Part shown: positions 35,030 to 44,898 of the stretch, one piece after another
How positions within the stretch are numbered: the first letter of the stretch is position 1
How the letters are laid out: every line of letters begins with the position of its first letter
NCBI GenBank assembly: GCA_027483885.1
Contig: JAIXTO010000233.1
Coordinates: forward strand, 1 to 44,898
Direction of reading: 5' to 3'
DNA length: 44,898 nucleotides
Source: Rhizobiaceae bacterium
Lineage (GTDB): Bacteria > Pseudomonadota > Alphaproteobacteria > Rhizobiales > Rhizobiaceae
Program-made: the position numbers and the translations under genes
The notes under the pieces: generated by a model
Told to the model about the DNA's origin: nothing
Databases searched by the model: none
Seen by the model: only the letters and a program-made list of their open reading frames with translations

Positions 35030-35116
35030 GGGCTTAAACAGGACTGAACATATCGCATCTGGCCTGGCGAAACCGGTTGCGGGTTTCGGGGCCATTGCGC
35101 CGGGGAGAGCCAGAGG

Positions 35117-36133
35117 ATGCCCGAACTGAAACCTTTCATTGCCAAGGTGGCAAACGGCCAGGCGCTTTCCCGCGATGAAGCCCGTCTCGCCTTTGACATC
35201 CTGATGTCGGGCGAAGCAACGCCATCGCAGATCGGCGGTTTCCTGATGGCATTGCGCGTGCGCGGTGAAACCGTCGAGGAAATCTCCGGCGCTGTGTCCA
35301 CCATGCGCGCAAAAATGCTGCCGGTGAAAACCTCGGCCGCCGTGATGGATATCGTGGGAACCGGCGGCGACGGACTTGGCACCTACAATATTTCGACACT
35401 CGCAGCGCTCATTGTCGCAAGCTGCGGCGTGGCCGTTGGCAAGCATGGCAATCGGGCGCTCAGTTCCAAATCGGGCACTGCCGATGCGCTGACAGCGCTT
35501 GGCGTGAAGCTCGATATTACACCGGACCTTATCGCGCGCTGCATCGATCAGGCGGGCATCGGCTTCATGTTCGCGCAGGTACACCACGCGGCCATGCGCC
35601 ATGTCGGTCCAAGCCGGGTCGAGCTTGGCACGCGCACCATCTTCAACCTGCTTGGCCCCCTGTCCAATCCAGCCGGTGCCCGCAAGCAGCTGCTTGGCGT
35701 GTTTTCGCCGCGCTGGGTGCAGCCGATTGCCGAAGTGATGCGGGATCTGGGCTCTGAGACGGTCTGGGTCGTGCATGGCGATGGCATGGATGAGATCACC
35801 ACCACCGGCGTCACGCAGGTCAGCGCGCTTGAAAATGGCACGATCCGCAGCTTCGAGCTGACGCCGGAAGATTTCGGTGTCGCCCGCGCAAGCATCGACG
35901 ACCTGAAGGGTGGCGATGGCGAGGCCAATGCGAAAGCGTTGAGGGCGGTGCTGGCGGGCGCCCAAAATGCCTATCGCGATATTGCGCTCTGCAATGCCGC
36001 CGCGTCGCTGGTGATTGCCGGAAAGGCAGGCGATCTGCGTGAGGGCATGGCGATTGCAGCGCAAGCGCTGGACAGCGGGCGCACGGCTCAGGTGCTCGAT
36101 GCGCTTGTCGCCGTCTCCAACGAACCTATGTGA
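35117..36133 (+). CDS. trpD: anthranilate phosphoribosyltransferase
   Basis: TrpD joins anthranilate to phosphoribosyl pyrophosphate, the second step of the tryptophan branch. The 338-aa protein has the family's glycine loop [16 protein letters not shown] (PRPP binding), [38 protein letters not shown] and [15 protein letters not shown], all close to consensus. The stop is six bases before the trpC start. trpD and trpC adjoin without the other trp genes, the usual split arrangement in rhizobia. Confidence 0.97.
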   Translation: MPELKPFIAKVANGQALSRDEARLAFDILMSGEATPSQIGGFLMALRVRGETVEEISGAVSTMRAKMLPVKTSAAVMDIVGTGGDGLGTYNISTLAALIVASCGVAVGKHGNRALSSKSGTADALTALGVKLDITPDLIARCIDQAGIGFMFAQVHHAAMRHVGPSRVELGTRTIFNLLGPLSNPAGARKQLLGVFSPRWVQPIAEVMRDLGSETVWVVHGDGMDEITTTGVTQVSALENGTIRSFELTPEDFGVARASIDDLKGGDGEANAKALRAVLAGAQNAYRDIALCNAAASLVIAGKAGDLREGMAIAAQALDSGRTAQVLDALVAVSNEPM

Positions 36134-36139
36134 GGTTTT

Positions 36140-36955
36140 ATGAGCGATATCCTGAGAAAGATTGAAGCCTACAAGCGCGATGAAATCGCTGCTGCCAAGG
36201 CTCGCGTGCCGCTTGCCGAGTTGAAGGCAATGGCAGCGGACCAGTCCTTGCCGCGTGGGTTCTACAAGGCGCTGAAGACGCGCCAGGAGGCCGGCACGTT
36301 CGGCCTGATTGCCGAAATCAAGAAGGCTAGCCCGTCGAAAGGTCTGATTCGCCCGGATTTCGATCCGCCGGCGCTCGCTGCTGCCTATGAAGCTGGTGGT
36401 GCGGCCTGTCTCTCCGTGCTCACCGATGGCCCGAGCTTTCAGGGTGCGCCGGAATTTCTGACCGCTGCCCGCGCGGCCTGCGCGCTGCCGGCGCTGCGCA
36501 AGGATTTCATGTTCGACATCTATCAGGTGCACGAAGCCCGCGCCTGGGGCGGCGATTGTATCTTGCTGATCATGGCGTCGCTTTCCGATGACGAGGCACG
36601 CCAGCTGGAAGACGAGGCCCTGTCGCTGGGCATGGATGTTCTCATCGAAGTGCATGACGCCCCGGAAATGGAGCGCGCGCTGAAACTGTCCTCGCCGCTT
36701 GTCGGCATCAACAATCGCAACCTGCGCACCTTCGAGGTCAGCCTGTCCGTCAGCGAGGCGCTGGCTGCCATGGTGCCGGCGGATCGGCTTCTGGTCGGCG
36801 AAAGCGGCATCTTCACCCACGCCGATTGCAAGCGTCTGGAGAAAGCCGGCATTACCACCTTCCTCGTCGGCGAAAGCCTGATGCGGCAGGACGATGTGAC
36901 GGCGGCCACCCGCACGCTGCTCTCCGGCACGTCCGCAGCCGAGGCTGCGGAATGA
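36140..36955 (+). CDS. trpC: indole-3-glycerol phosphate synthase
   Basis: TrpC closes the indole ring of the tryptophan precursor. This 271-aa TIM-barrel enzyme is the monofunctional form, without a TrpF domain. Visible motifs are the catalytic-lysine segment [68 protein letters not shown] and [14 protein letters not shown]. The stop overlaps the moaC start by four bases (ATGA), coupling tryptophan and molybdopterin genes in one transcript. Confidence 0.97.
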   Translation: MSDILRKIEAYKRDEIAAAKARVPLAELKAMAADQSLPRGFYKALKTRQEAGTFGLIAEIKKASPSKGLIRPDFDPPALAAAYEAGGAACLSVLTDGPSFQGAPEFLTAARAACALPALRKDFMFDIYQVHEARAWGGDCILLIMASLSDDEARQLEDEALSLGMDVLIEVHDAPEMERALKLSSPLVGINNRNLRTFEVSLSVSEALAAMVPADRLLVGESGIFTHADCKRLEKAGITTFLVGESLMRQDDVTAATRTLLSGTSAAEAAE

Positions 36956-37452
36956 CGCAGGACGCGCCGCGCCTCACCCACATCGGCGCCTCCGGCGAGG
37001 CGCATATGGTTGATGTCAGCGACAAGGCCGAGACTGTCCGCGTGGCCGTGGCACAGGGTTTTGTGCGCATGCTGCCGCAAACGCTTGGTCTTATTCTCGA
37101 TGGCAATGCCAAGAAGGGGGACGTGATCGGCACGGCGCGGCTTGCCGGCATCATGGCGGCCAAGCAGACGGCAAACCTCATTCCGCTTTGCCATCCGCTG
37201 ATGCTGACCAAGGTGACGGTGGATATTGTGGAAGACCACGATCTGCCGGGGCTTCGGGTTCAGGCAACCGCCAAGCTCACCGGCAAGACAGGCGTCGAGA
37301 TGGAGGCGCTGACGGCCGTTTCCGTCGCCTGCCTCACCATCTATGATATGGCGAAAGCCGCCGACAAGGGCATGCAGATCGGCGGCATCGCGCTTGTCGA
37401 AAAGAGCGGCGGCAAATCCGGCGACTGGCGCCGCCCGGATGAGGCAAGGTGA
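36952..37452 (+). CDS. moaC: cyclic pyranopterin monophosphate synthase
   Basis: MoaC, with MoaA, turns GTP into cyclic pyranopterin monophosphate, the first molybdenum-cofactor intermediate. The 166-aa protein shows [20 protein letters not shown], the [18 protein letters not shown] region and [20 protein letters not shown] with the catalytic Lys/Asp positions, plus [23 protein letters not shown] 36952 is set by the overlap with trpC; the open frame before it lies inside trpC. The stop overlaps the moeA start. Confidence 0.97.
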   Translation: MTQDAPRLTHIGASGEAHMVDVSDKAETVRVAVAQGFVRMLPQTLGLILDGNAKKGDVIGTARLAGIMAAKQTANLIPLCHPLMLTKVTVDIVEDHDLPGLRVQATAKLTGKTGVEMEALTAVSVACLTIYDMAKAADKGMQIGGIALVEKSGGKSGDWRRPDEAR

Positions 37453-38675
37453 TGAATGCAAGCCTTCTGCCGGTCTCCGAGGCCCTGACACGCCTGCTGT
37501 CGCGCGCAAGACCGGTCGATGCATCCGAGCAGGTGCCCCTGCGTGAGGCTGCGGGCCGTGTTCTCTCAGCCGATGTCGCCGCCCGCCTCACCCAGCCGCC
37601 GTTTCATTCCTCCGCCATGGATGGTTATGCGCTGCGGGCCGACGATGCTCCCGTCATCGGCTCGGAACTGACGGTCATCGGTGAATCGGCCGCGGGCCAC
37701 GGTTTTTCCGGGTCTGTCGGCGAGGGCGAGGCGGTGCGCATCTTTACCGGGGCGCCGGTGCCGGAGGGCGCCGATACGGTGCTGATCCAGGAGGATGCGG
37801 AAAAACGCGACGGCAACCGTATCCGTACGACATTTGCGGTGACGAAGGGCCGCCATATCCGCCCGCGTGGACAGGATTTTGCCGAAGGCGATGTGGTGCT
37901 CTCAAGCGGAACACGGCTCGACCCGGCGCGTCTCACCGTGGCAGCCGCCATGAACCATCCGGCACTTTCCGTCTATCGCCGCCCGCGCATTGCCATCATT
38001 GCCACCGGCGACGAACTGGTCTCACCGGGCACCGTGCCTCAGCCATCGCAGATCATCGCCTCCAATACATTTGGCATTTCCGCCCTGGTCGAGGCAGCGG
38101 GCGGCGAGGTTATCGATCTCGGCATCGTGGCGGATCGTTCCGCCCTGATCGAGGCTGCCATCGGCAAGGCGGTCGATGAGGGCGCCGATGTGCTGGTGAC
38201 GCTGGGCGGCGCCTCCGTCGGCGATCATGATCTGGTGCAGAAGTGCTTGAAGGCGCAAGGCATGGAGCTGGATTTCTGGCGCATCGCCATGCGGCCGGGC
38301 AAACCGCTGATGGTAGGCTCGCTCGGCGCCATGCAGGTGCTCGGCCTGCCCGGAAACCCGGTCGCAAGCCTCGTCTGCGGCCTGCTTTTCCTCGAGCCGC
38401 TGGTCGCAAAACTTGCCCATCGCGCAATCGAACACCGCGCCCGCGATGCGTTTGCCGCCGTACCGCTTGGCCAGAACGACCACCGGCAGGACTATCTTCG
38501 TGCAACGCTTGCGCGCGATCATGACGGGCGCCTGATGGCTACGCCGTTTGCCAAGCAGGATTCCTCCATGATGAGGATTTTTGCCGATTCGGATTGCCTG
38601 ATCGTGCGCCCGCCGCATGCACCTGAACTGCCGGCCGGCGCACCCTGCCCGATCCTGCTGCTGCGTCCGTTCTGA
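37449..38675 (+). CDS. moeA: molybdopterin molybdenumtransferase
   Basis: MoeA inserts molybdate into adenylylated molybdopterin. The 408-aa protein has the family pattern: [17 protein letters not shown] near the N-terminus, [38 protein letters not shown], then the MoCF-binding domain with [14 protein letters not shown] and [13 protein letters not shown], and the C-terminal [20 protein letters not shown] followed by NPVASLV. The first codons read GTG ATG: the GTG at 37449 overlaps the moaC stop as GTGA, and ATG 37452 is the alternative. In other Rhizobiales I recall lexA following moeA; here a photolyase gene follows instead. Confidence 0.96.
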   Translation: MMNASLLPVSEALTRLLSRARPVDASEQVPLREAAGRVLSADVAARLTQPPFHSSAMDGYALRADDAPVIGSELTVIGESAAGHGFSGSVGEGEAVRIFTGAPVPEGADTVLIQEDAEKRDGNRIRTTFAVTKGRHIRPRGQDFAEGDVVLSSGTRLDPARLTVAAAMNHPALSVYRRPRIAIIATGDELVSPGTVPQPSQIIASNTFGISALVEAAGGEVIDLGIVADRSALIEAAIGKAVDEGADVLVTLGGASVGDHDLVQKCLKAQGMELDFWRIAMRPGKPLMVGSLGAMQVLGLPGNPVASLVCGLLFLEPLVAKLAHRAIEHRARDAFAAVPLGQNDHRQDYLRATLARDHDGRLMATPFAKQDSSMMRIFADSDCLIVRPPHAPELPAGAPCPILLLRPF

Positions 38676-38752
38676 CTTTCGCCAAAGATGATCCGATCGG
38701 CTCTCCTTGTCGTAACGGACGGCAAAGACAAACGATTCCGGAGCTTTACACG

Positions 38753-40213
38753 GTGCCAGACGCAACACATTCGCCCATCCTTGTCTGGTTCCGCAAGGAT
38801 CTGCGTCTGGATGACAATGGCGCGCTCTTGAGCGCTGTCGAGAAAGGCCGGCCGCTCCTCTGCGTTTATGTGCGCGAGCCAGAGGATGAGGCTGTCGGGC
38901 CGCTCGGTGCGGCGCAGGCCTGGTGGCTGCATCATTCGCTTCAGGCGCTTTCAGCAACGCTTCAGGCCTGCGGCAACCGGCTCATCCTGAAGACGGGCAA
39001 GGCAAGCGAAGTGCTTGCAGCCCTTGCCGAGGAGACGGGTGCCAAAGCCGTCTATCTCAACCGGCTCTACGAGCGTGACGGGATCGATGCCGAGATCCTG
39101 AAGTCCCTGTATGACGGTGGGCTCGAGGTGAAGCGCTTCAAGGGCCAGCTTCTGCATGATCCGCACACGATGCGATCCGGCACCGGCGGTCCCTACCGGG
39201 TCTATACCCCCTTCTGGAAGGCGCTGGAAAAGGATGGTGAGCCACGCGAACCTTTGGAGGCGCCAGAGACCCTGCCCGCCCCTGGCACGTTTCCATCGTC
39301 GGAAACACTCTGCGACTGGCATCTCCTGCCGATGCATCCGAACTGGGCAGAGGAATTCGAAACGCTCTGGACCCCAGGTGAAGCCGGTGCCGTCGAAAAG
39401 CTCGAACAGTTTGTCGCGCGCCCGATCCACACCTACAAGGCCGACCGTGATTTTCCCGCTCTGACCGAAGCCACCTCGCATCTGTCGCCGCATCTGGCCT
39501 TTGGTGAAATTTCGCCTGCCCGCATCTGGTATGCGACGCGCGGCCTGCCAGCCTCCGACCATGTGACCCATTTTCGCAAGGAACTGGTCTGGCGCGAATT
39601 TTGCCATCACCTTCTGGCGGCGTTTCCAAAGCTTCGCACACACAACTGGAACGACCGCTTCGATGCATTTCCCTGGGAGGAGAACGACGACGGTTTTCAA
39701 GCTTGGACGAAGGGCATGACCGGCTATCCGATTGTTGATGCCGGCATGCGGGAACTATGGCGCCACGGCATCATGCACAACCGTGTGCGCATGATCACCG
39801 CCTCTTTCCTGATCAAAGATATGATGGTTGACTGGCGGCGCGGCGAAGCCTGGTTCCGCGACACACTTTTGGATGCTGATGTCGCCTCCAATGCCGCCAA
39901 CTGGCAATGGGTGGCGGGCTCGGGCGCCGATGCTTCACCCTTCTTCCGGGTCTTTAATCCCATCCTTCAGGGCGAAAAATTCGATGCAGACGGCGACTAC
40001 ATCAAACGGTTCGTGCCTGAGCTTTCACGTCTGCCGAAGAAATACATTCACCGTCCCTTCGAAGCTCCGCCGGAGGTCCTGCAAAAGGCCGGCGTGACGC
40101 TCGGAAAAACCTATCCGAAGCCGGTGGTCAATCATTTTGAGGCGCGTGATCGGGCGCTGGCGGCCTATGCCGAGGTAACCGGTAAAAGCGCCGTTTCAGA
40201 CCCGCGTGACTGA
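38753..40213 (+). CDS. phr: deoxyribodipyrimidine photolyase (class I CPD type)
   Basis: This 486-aa blue-light enzyme repairs cyclobutane pyrimidine dimers using FAD. The N-terminal antenna domain opens ILVWFRKDLRLDDNGALLSA. The FAD domain carries FPALTEATSHLSPHLAFGEI, FRKELVWREFCHHLL, GYPIVDAGMRELWRHGIMHN, RVRMITASFLIKDMM, ASNAANWQWVAGSGADASPF and FRVFNPILQGEKFD, all standard for class I bacterial photolyases. The start is GTG 38753. It lies 77 bases after moeA on the same strand and ends at a two-way terminator. Its position where I would expect lexA marks a synteny breakpoint. Confidence 0.95.
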   Translation: MPDATHSPILVWFRKDLRLDDNGALLSAVEKGRPLLCVYVREPEDEAVGPLGAAQAWWLHHSLQALSATLQACGNRLILKTGKASEVLAALAEETGAKAVYLNRLYERDGIDAEILKSLYDGGLEVKRFKGQLLHDPHTMRSGTGGPYRVYTPFWKALEKDGEPREPLEAPETLPAPGTFPSSETLCDWHLLPMHPNWAEEFETLWTPGEAGAVEKLEQFVARPIHTYKADRDFPALTEATSHLSPHLAFGEISPARIWYATRGLPASDHVTHFRKELVWREFCHHLLAAFPKLRTHNWNDRFDAFPWEENDDGFQAWTKGMTGYPIVDAGMRELWRHGIMHNRVRMITASFLIKDMMVDWRRGEAWFRDTLLDADVASNAANWQWVAGSGADASPFFRVFNPILQGEKFDADGDYIKRFVPELSRLPKKYIHRPFEAPPEVLQKAGVTLGKTYPKPVVNHFEARDRALAAYAEVTGKSAVSDPRD

Positions 40214-40254
40214 GGCGATTTTCGGCTCCTCAAAGTGAACAAACAGGCCAAACG

Positions 40255-40290
40255 AAAAAATCCCCCTCCGTCACCGGAAGGGGATTTTTT
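40255..40290. terminator. bidirectional intrinsic terminator between phr and pyrG
   Basis: AAAAAATCCCC-C-TCCG-TCAC-CGGA-A-GGGGATTTTTT forms a near-perfect 15-bp stem with one internal C/A mismatch. An A-run on one side and a T-run on the other allow termination in both directions, serving the converging phr (plus) and pyrG (minus) genes. Confidence 0.93.
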
Positions 40291-40315
40291 GTTGTCCTGA
40301 ATCAGTCCTCGACCG

Positions 40316-42004
<1,689 letters not shown>

Positions 42005-42021
42005 TTAAAGCTGTTGAAATC

Positions 42022-42058
42022 TGAACAAAAGAAAACCGGCAGGCTTTTGGCCTGCCGG
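42022..42058 (-). terminator. intrinsic terminator after secG
   Basis: On the minus strand CCGGCAGGC, a short CAAAA loop, and GCCTGCCGG form a perfect 9-bp stem (42036-42058), followed by TTTTCTTTTGT. It lies 21 bases after the secG stop and separates secG from pyrG, so pyrG probably has its own promoter or depends on read-through. Confidence 0.88.
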
Positions 42059-42079
42059 CGGTTTGGTCTGCGACGCGGC

Positions 42080-42466
42080 TTACTTGCCGGTCGGAACGGC
42101 TGTCGGATCGGCCGGTGCCGGCTGTGCGGGGGCAGCTGCACCCGGTGCGGCACCGCCGGCCGGCTGGCCGCCAAGCGAATCAAGGATACCGTTGCCCTGA
42201 CCCTGCTGGGTCGCGGGGATCCGGTCGAGAATATCGGTCGGGCGCTGTTCGTAGCGGCCCATGATGCCAAGCGCCAGCGACGTTACGAAGAACAGTGCTG
42301 CCAGAATGGCGGTCGTGCGGGTCAGCGCATTGGCCGTGCCGCGGGCCGACATGAAGCCGGAGCCGCCGCCGATGCCAAGGCCACCGCCTTCGGAGCGCTG
42401 AATCAGCACAACGCCGACGAGCGCCAGCACGATCATGAGATGGATAACGATCAATACGGTCTGCAT
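42080..42466 (-). CDS. secG: preprotein translocase subunit SecG
   Basis: SecG is the small helper subunit of the SecYEG protein-export channel. The 128-aa protein has two membrane helices (TVLIVIHLMIVLALVGVVLI and TTAILAALFFVTSLALGIMG) around the conserved loop QRSEGGGLGIGGGSGFMSAR. A 45-residue Ala/Pro/Gly/Gln-rich C-terminal tail follows, longer than in E. coli SecG but common in rhizobia. It lies between tpiA and pyrG on the same strand, with its own terminator downstream. Confidence 0.94.
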   Translation of the reverse strand: MQTVLIVIHLMIVLALVGVVLIQRSEGGGLGIGGGSGFMSARGTANALTRTTAILAALFFVTSLALGIMGRYEQRPTDILDRIPATQQGQGNGILDSLGGQPAGGAAPGAAAPAQPAPADPTAVPTGK

Positions 42467-42598
42467 ATCAGTCCAGTCCTGCGCGCCGTCTGGGCGGCAT
42501 CCATGAAGGGTTCGGCATCAATGGTTTGGCCGGCTCTTTACCCGAGCCGGTCCGGTATTCCAAGGGGCAAGTGGCCCGGTTTGGCGTTTTGCGCCGAT

Positions 42599-43369
42599 TT
42601 ATGCGGTCAGCGCCTCGTATACCCCGTAGATGGCGAGGAAATCGGAGGCTTTCAAGCTTGCTCCGCCGATGAGTGCGCCATCGACATTTTTAACCGCCAT
42701 CAATTCCTGGGCATTGCTCGGCTTGACCGAGCCGCCATAGAGGATCCGCATCTTGGCGCCCTCGCCCGCAAAGCGCGCAACGAGTTCGGCGCGCATGAAG
42801 GCATGCGCCTTTTCCACGTCGTCCACGGTTGGTGTGAGTCCGGTTCCGATCGCCCAGACCGGCTCATAGGCGATGACGGTGTTGTCTGCGGTAGCGCTAT
42901 CAGGCAGCGAACCGGCGAGCTGGCGCTTGAGGATTTCCAGTGTCTGGCCGGCCTTGCGCTCGTCTGCCGTCTCGCCGATGCAGATGATGGCCACCAGTTC
43001 TGCCCCGTAGGCGGCTTGCGCCTTGGCGCGCACCAGGTGGTCGGTTTCGGCATGGTCACTGCGGCGCTCCGAGTGTCCAACGATGACGTGGGTGCCAAAA
43101 CAATCGGCAACCATTTCCGCCGAAAGGTCGCCCGTATGGGCGCCGGCCTGGTCCTGGTGGCAATCCTGCGCGCCGATCAACAGGGGGCTATCGGTGCAAA
43201 GGGCCGTCGAGACATAAAGCAGGGTCGCGGGCGGGCAGATCAGCGCATCGACCTTTTCCGACAAGGGGCCCTGCACGCCCTCGGCCATTGCCTTGATCTG
43301 GTCCAGCGCGGACCGCGTGCCATTCATCTTCCAGTTACCAGCCACCAGCGGGCGAACATCCGGCGTCAT
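42599..43369 (-). CDS. tpiA: triose-phosphate isomerase
   Basis: TpiA interconverts dihydroxyacetone phosphate and glyceraldehyde 3-phosphate. This 256-aa TIM barrel has all catalytic residues: Lys14 in GNWKMNG, His99 in [11 protein letters not shown] and Glu169 in [12 protein letters not shown]. The phosphate-gripping segments [12 protein letters not shown] and [12 protein letters not shown] are present. The start is ATG 43369. It heads the tpiA-secG-pyrG row on the minus strand. ppiD, which I recall as its usual divergent neighbour, is on the far side of this row. Confidence 0.97.
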   Translation of the reverse strand: MTPDVRPLVAGNWKMNGTRSALDQIKAMAEGVQGPLSEKVDALICPPATLLYVSTALCTDSPLLIGAQDCHQDQAGAHTGDLSAEMVADCFGTHVIVGHSERRSDHAETDHLVRAKAQAAYGAELVAIICIGETADERKAGQTLEILKRQLAGSLPDSATADNTVIAYEPVWAIGTGLTPTVDDVEKAHAFMRAELVARFAGEGAKMRILYGGSVKPSNAQELMAVKNVDGALIGGASLKASDFLAIYGVYEALTA

Positions 43370-43530
43370 TGCGCTTTATTTCCCTTCAACTCCCGGCCGC
43401 TCAAATACGAACGGCACCCTCATCTCTATGTTTTTCGCTTTTTAGACGGTTCCGCAGGCAAATGGTATGTCAAAACGCTGATTTGGTTGAAAAGCGTGGT
43501 TAAAACCGAATGGAAACGCCTGAGGATTGG

Positions 43531-44439
43531 TCAGCCGCGCGCAGTGAGCATGAAATTCAGGATTTCGCGCCAGTCGCTCATGCGCACGGGTGTTCCGTGG
43601 CCGCCTGTTTCGAACAGGCGAAAGGTGGCCGGATATTTTTTCGCGCGCATCTTTTCGAAAAGTGCGATCTGGTCTTCGGCCCTGTAAACCTTGTCGGCAC
43701 TGCCATGGGCAAAATAGACCGGGATCTTAAGCTTGGCAGCCGGCGTGGTGAGAAAACCCGGATCGGGCGGGCCGCCCATCACCACCAGCCCTTTGAGATA
43801 ACGCACCGCCTCCTTGTCGCGGCTGACGCTCTGGCAGATGAAGCCGCCCATGGAGGCGCAGGCGAGAATCACCGGCCGTCCCGCCGAAAGCTCGAACACA
43901 TGGCGGATAAGGGCGGCCACGTCGGCGGCCCCATTGGGATCGAAGCTTTTGATGCTTGGGGCGTAATAACTGCCGCCATTCAGCACCGCGAGGTTTTTGA
44001 GCCGGTTGAAATTGCCGCCGAAGGAATAGTCGTTGGCGCCAAGGCGGCGATCCCCTCCCCGGCCATGGATGAAGATCACCGTGAAGGCCGCATCCTGCAG
44101 CGGGCCGACACGCATCACATCGAGCCTGCTGCCGGAGAGGTTTAGCGTTTCATTCACCTGATACTTGCGCACGCCCGTATCGACGTAAGGTGATTTCACC
44201 CGCCGCTCGGGCTCTTCGTCGCGGGCATTGATATCGCGCTGTTCCTGATAGTCGATCACCTGGAAGGCGCCGTCATCCCGGCTTTCCAGAACGCGATTTT
44301 GCGAGAATAGCGTATCCTTGAAGGGCTTGATCGGCGGATCGGCAACCGCAACGCCTGGCACAAACAAAAGACCCAGAACCAGCATCGAACGCAAAAGGCG
44401 GTGCTTGACGGGGTGGTTGTGAAAATGATCTGTGGACAT
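43531..44439 (-). CDS. exported alpha/beta hydrolase family protein
   Basis: From ATG 44439, with GGAAG five bases upstream, the product is 302 aa. It has a signal peptide (LLRSMLVLGLLFVPGVAVA before DPPIKP). The hydrolase fold starts near residue 115 (AAFTVIFIHGRGGDRRLGAN), with the nucleophile elbow CASMGG, an acid in HGSADKVYRAED and a His in FETGGHGTPV. The elbow has Cys in place of the first Gly of the usual G-x-S-x-G. The substrate is unknown; esterase or acyl hydrolase activity in the periplasm is the simplest reading. The frame is open upstream to 44760, overlapping parE, but those residues do not look coding. Divergent from parE. Confidence 0.83.
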   Translation of the reverse strand: MSTDHFHNHPVKHRLLRSMLVLGLLFVPGVAVADPPIKPFKDTLFSQNRVLESRDDGAFQVIDYQEQRDINARDEEPERRVKSPYVDTGVRKYQVNETLNLSGSRLDVMRVGPLQDAAFTVIFIHGRGGDRRLGANDYSFGGNFNRLKNLAVLNGGSYYAPSIKSFDPNGAADVAALIRHVFELSAGRPVILACASMGGFICQSVSRDKEAVRYLKGLVVMGGPPDPGFLTTPAAKLKIPVYFAHGSADKVYRAEDQIALFEKMRAKKYPATFRLFETGGHGTPVRMSDWREILNFMLTARG

Positions 44440-44650
44440 GCCGCTTCCAATGCACTTGCCGCCAGATGTCTGGCTTGCCAACGGGCGCGCGGCGGCGCAA
44501 ACCCGGAACTGCCCTATGCCTTCATGCGCGGGCATCGCGAAAAAGCCGGTTATCTGGCACACTCGCGGGCGATTCGATAGCCACCCAGACGCGGGACTTG
44601 CCCATCGAGAGCCATTTGCCGCTTGCTCAAAGGCCATATAGACGGACCCC

Positions 44651-44898
44651 ATGGACGATACCACCGACCTCTTCGCCAGCCTTCCGACCCCGAGCCGCGC
44701 GAGCGCCAAGACGTCCGAAGCACCGCAGACGCCAGCCGACCGCGCCGAGCCTGTGACCAAGGCGCCGGAGCCTGCCCGTGCGGCGCGCGCAGCGCCGGTG
44801 GCGGTTGCGGGAACCGATACTTACGATGCGTCCTCGATCCGCGTGCTCGAAGGGCTGGAGCCCGTTCGCATGCGGCCGGGCATGTATATCGGCGGCAC
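44651..44898 (+). CDS. parE: DNA topoisomerase IV subunit B, 5' part (runs off the window)
   Basis: ParE is the ATPase subunit of topoisomerase IV, which unlinks daughter chromosomes. Only the first 82 codons are in the window. An Ala/Pro-rich N-terminal extension of about 50 residues (MDDTTDLFASLPTPSRASAK onward), common in alphaproteobacterial ParE, leads into TYDASSIRVLEGLEPVRMRP and GMYIGGT, the invariant start of the GyrB/ParE ATPase domain. No stop occurs before the edge. GyrB also carries the R-x-RPGMYIG motif, but the N-terminal extension and the YDASSI sequence favour ParE. The gap to the divergent hydrolase gene is 211 bases, and I see no LexA-type GTTC-N7-GTTC repeat in it. Confidence 0.9.
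   Translation, partial: MDDTTDLFASLPTPSRASAKTSEAPQTPADRAEPVTKAPEPARAARAAPVAVAGTDTYDASSIRVLEGLEPVRMRPGMYIGG

Noticed and set aside
33734..36820. A 1,028-codon open frame on the minus strand across ppiD, trpD and trpC
   Set aside because: It lies fully antisense to three well-supported genes, shows no recognisable domain and is rich in His/Arg/Gln typical of shadow frames in GC-rich DNA.
42014..43687. A 557-codon plus-strand open frame across secG and tpiA
   Set aside because: It is antisense to two clear genes, spans the secG terminator and shows no domain; a shadow frame.
44440..44650. LexA box in front of parE
   Set aside because: parE is a recognised LexA target in some alphaproteobacteria, so I looked for GTTC-N7-GTTC or GAAC-N7-GAAC. 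The single GAAC in the gap has no partner at the right spacing.

Overview
The window looks like chromosomal DNA from an alphaproteobacterium of the order Rhizobiales, most likely Rhizobiaceae (Agrobacterium/Rhizobium group). The evidence is uniformly GC-rich coding sequence, frequent GTG/TTG starts, many 1-4 nt stop/start overlaps, and gene clusters I recognise from that order: queA-tgt; tRNA-Ser with rlpA-dac-tmk-holB-metG-tatD; ppiD-trpD-trpC-moaC-moeA; tpiA-secG-pyrG. I see no phage, insertion sequence, integrase, CRISPR array or rRNA. Both edges cut genes: queA lacks only the first two bases of its start codon, and parE runs off the right end.

Layout. 1-2.2 kb: queuosine genes queA and tgt. 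2.3-4.9 kb: an exported DUF4864 protein, an MFS transporter and a J-domain protein. 5.0-6.8 kb: an SDR oxidoreductase coupled to a MarR-GNAT fusion regulator with a perfect 19-bp palindrome in front of it. 7.0 kb: tRNA-Ser(UGA). 7.3-9.2 kb: a polysaccharide flippase and a VanZ-like protein. 9.3-17.1 kb: a housekeeping run (rlpA, a D,D-carboxypeptidase-like PBP, tmk, holB, metG, tatD, MBL hydrolase), preceded by two CtrA-type octamers. 17.2-20.5 kb: DUF2938 protein, GNAT acetyltransferase, a two-gene ABC exporter and an opposing 53-aa membrane protein. 20.9-24.6 kb: a quaternary-amine (glycine betaine/choline) ABC importer with a hairpin-rich leader and a small HTH protein downstream. 25.2-31.7 kb: a tripartite tricarboxylate transporter (TctCBA) with divergent TctDE-type two-component genes and an extra, ABC-less periplasmic binding protein between them. 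31.9-32.9 kb: a YbhN/UPF0104 membrane protein. 33.1-40.2 kb: ppiD, trpDC, moaC, moeA, photolyase. 40.3-43.4 kb, on the minus strand: pyrG, secG, tpiA. 43.5-44.9 kb: an exported alpha/beta hydrolase and the start of parE.

How the genes work together. QueA and Tgt act in tRNA queuosine modification. Tmk and HolB serve DNA replication. RlpA, the PBP and perhaps the flippase serve the envelope. The most system-like region is 25-32 kb: a sensor kinase, a response regulator and a stand-alone binding protein appear to control a TTT carboxylate importer, and three TGTCRGC repeats at 10-11 bp spacing lie upstream of tctC where the regulator would be expected to bind. The least explained region is the leader of the betaine transporter.

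Limits. All identifications rest on motif and family recognition by eye. No alignment, folding or database search was run. Start codons marked as chosen rest on ribosome-binding sites, overlaps or signal peptides.
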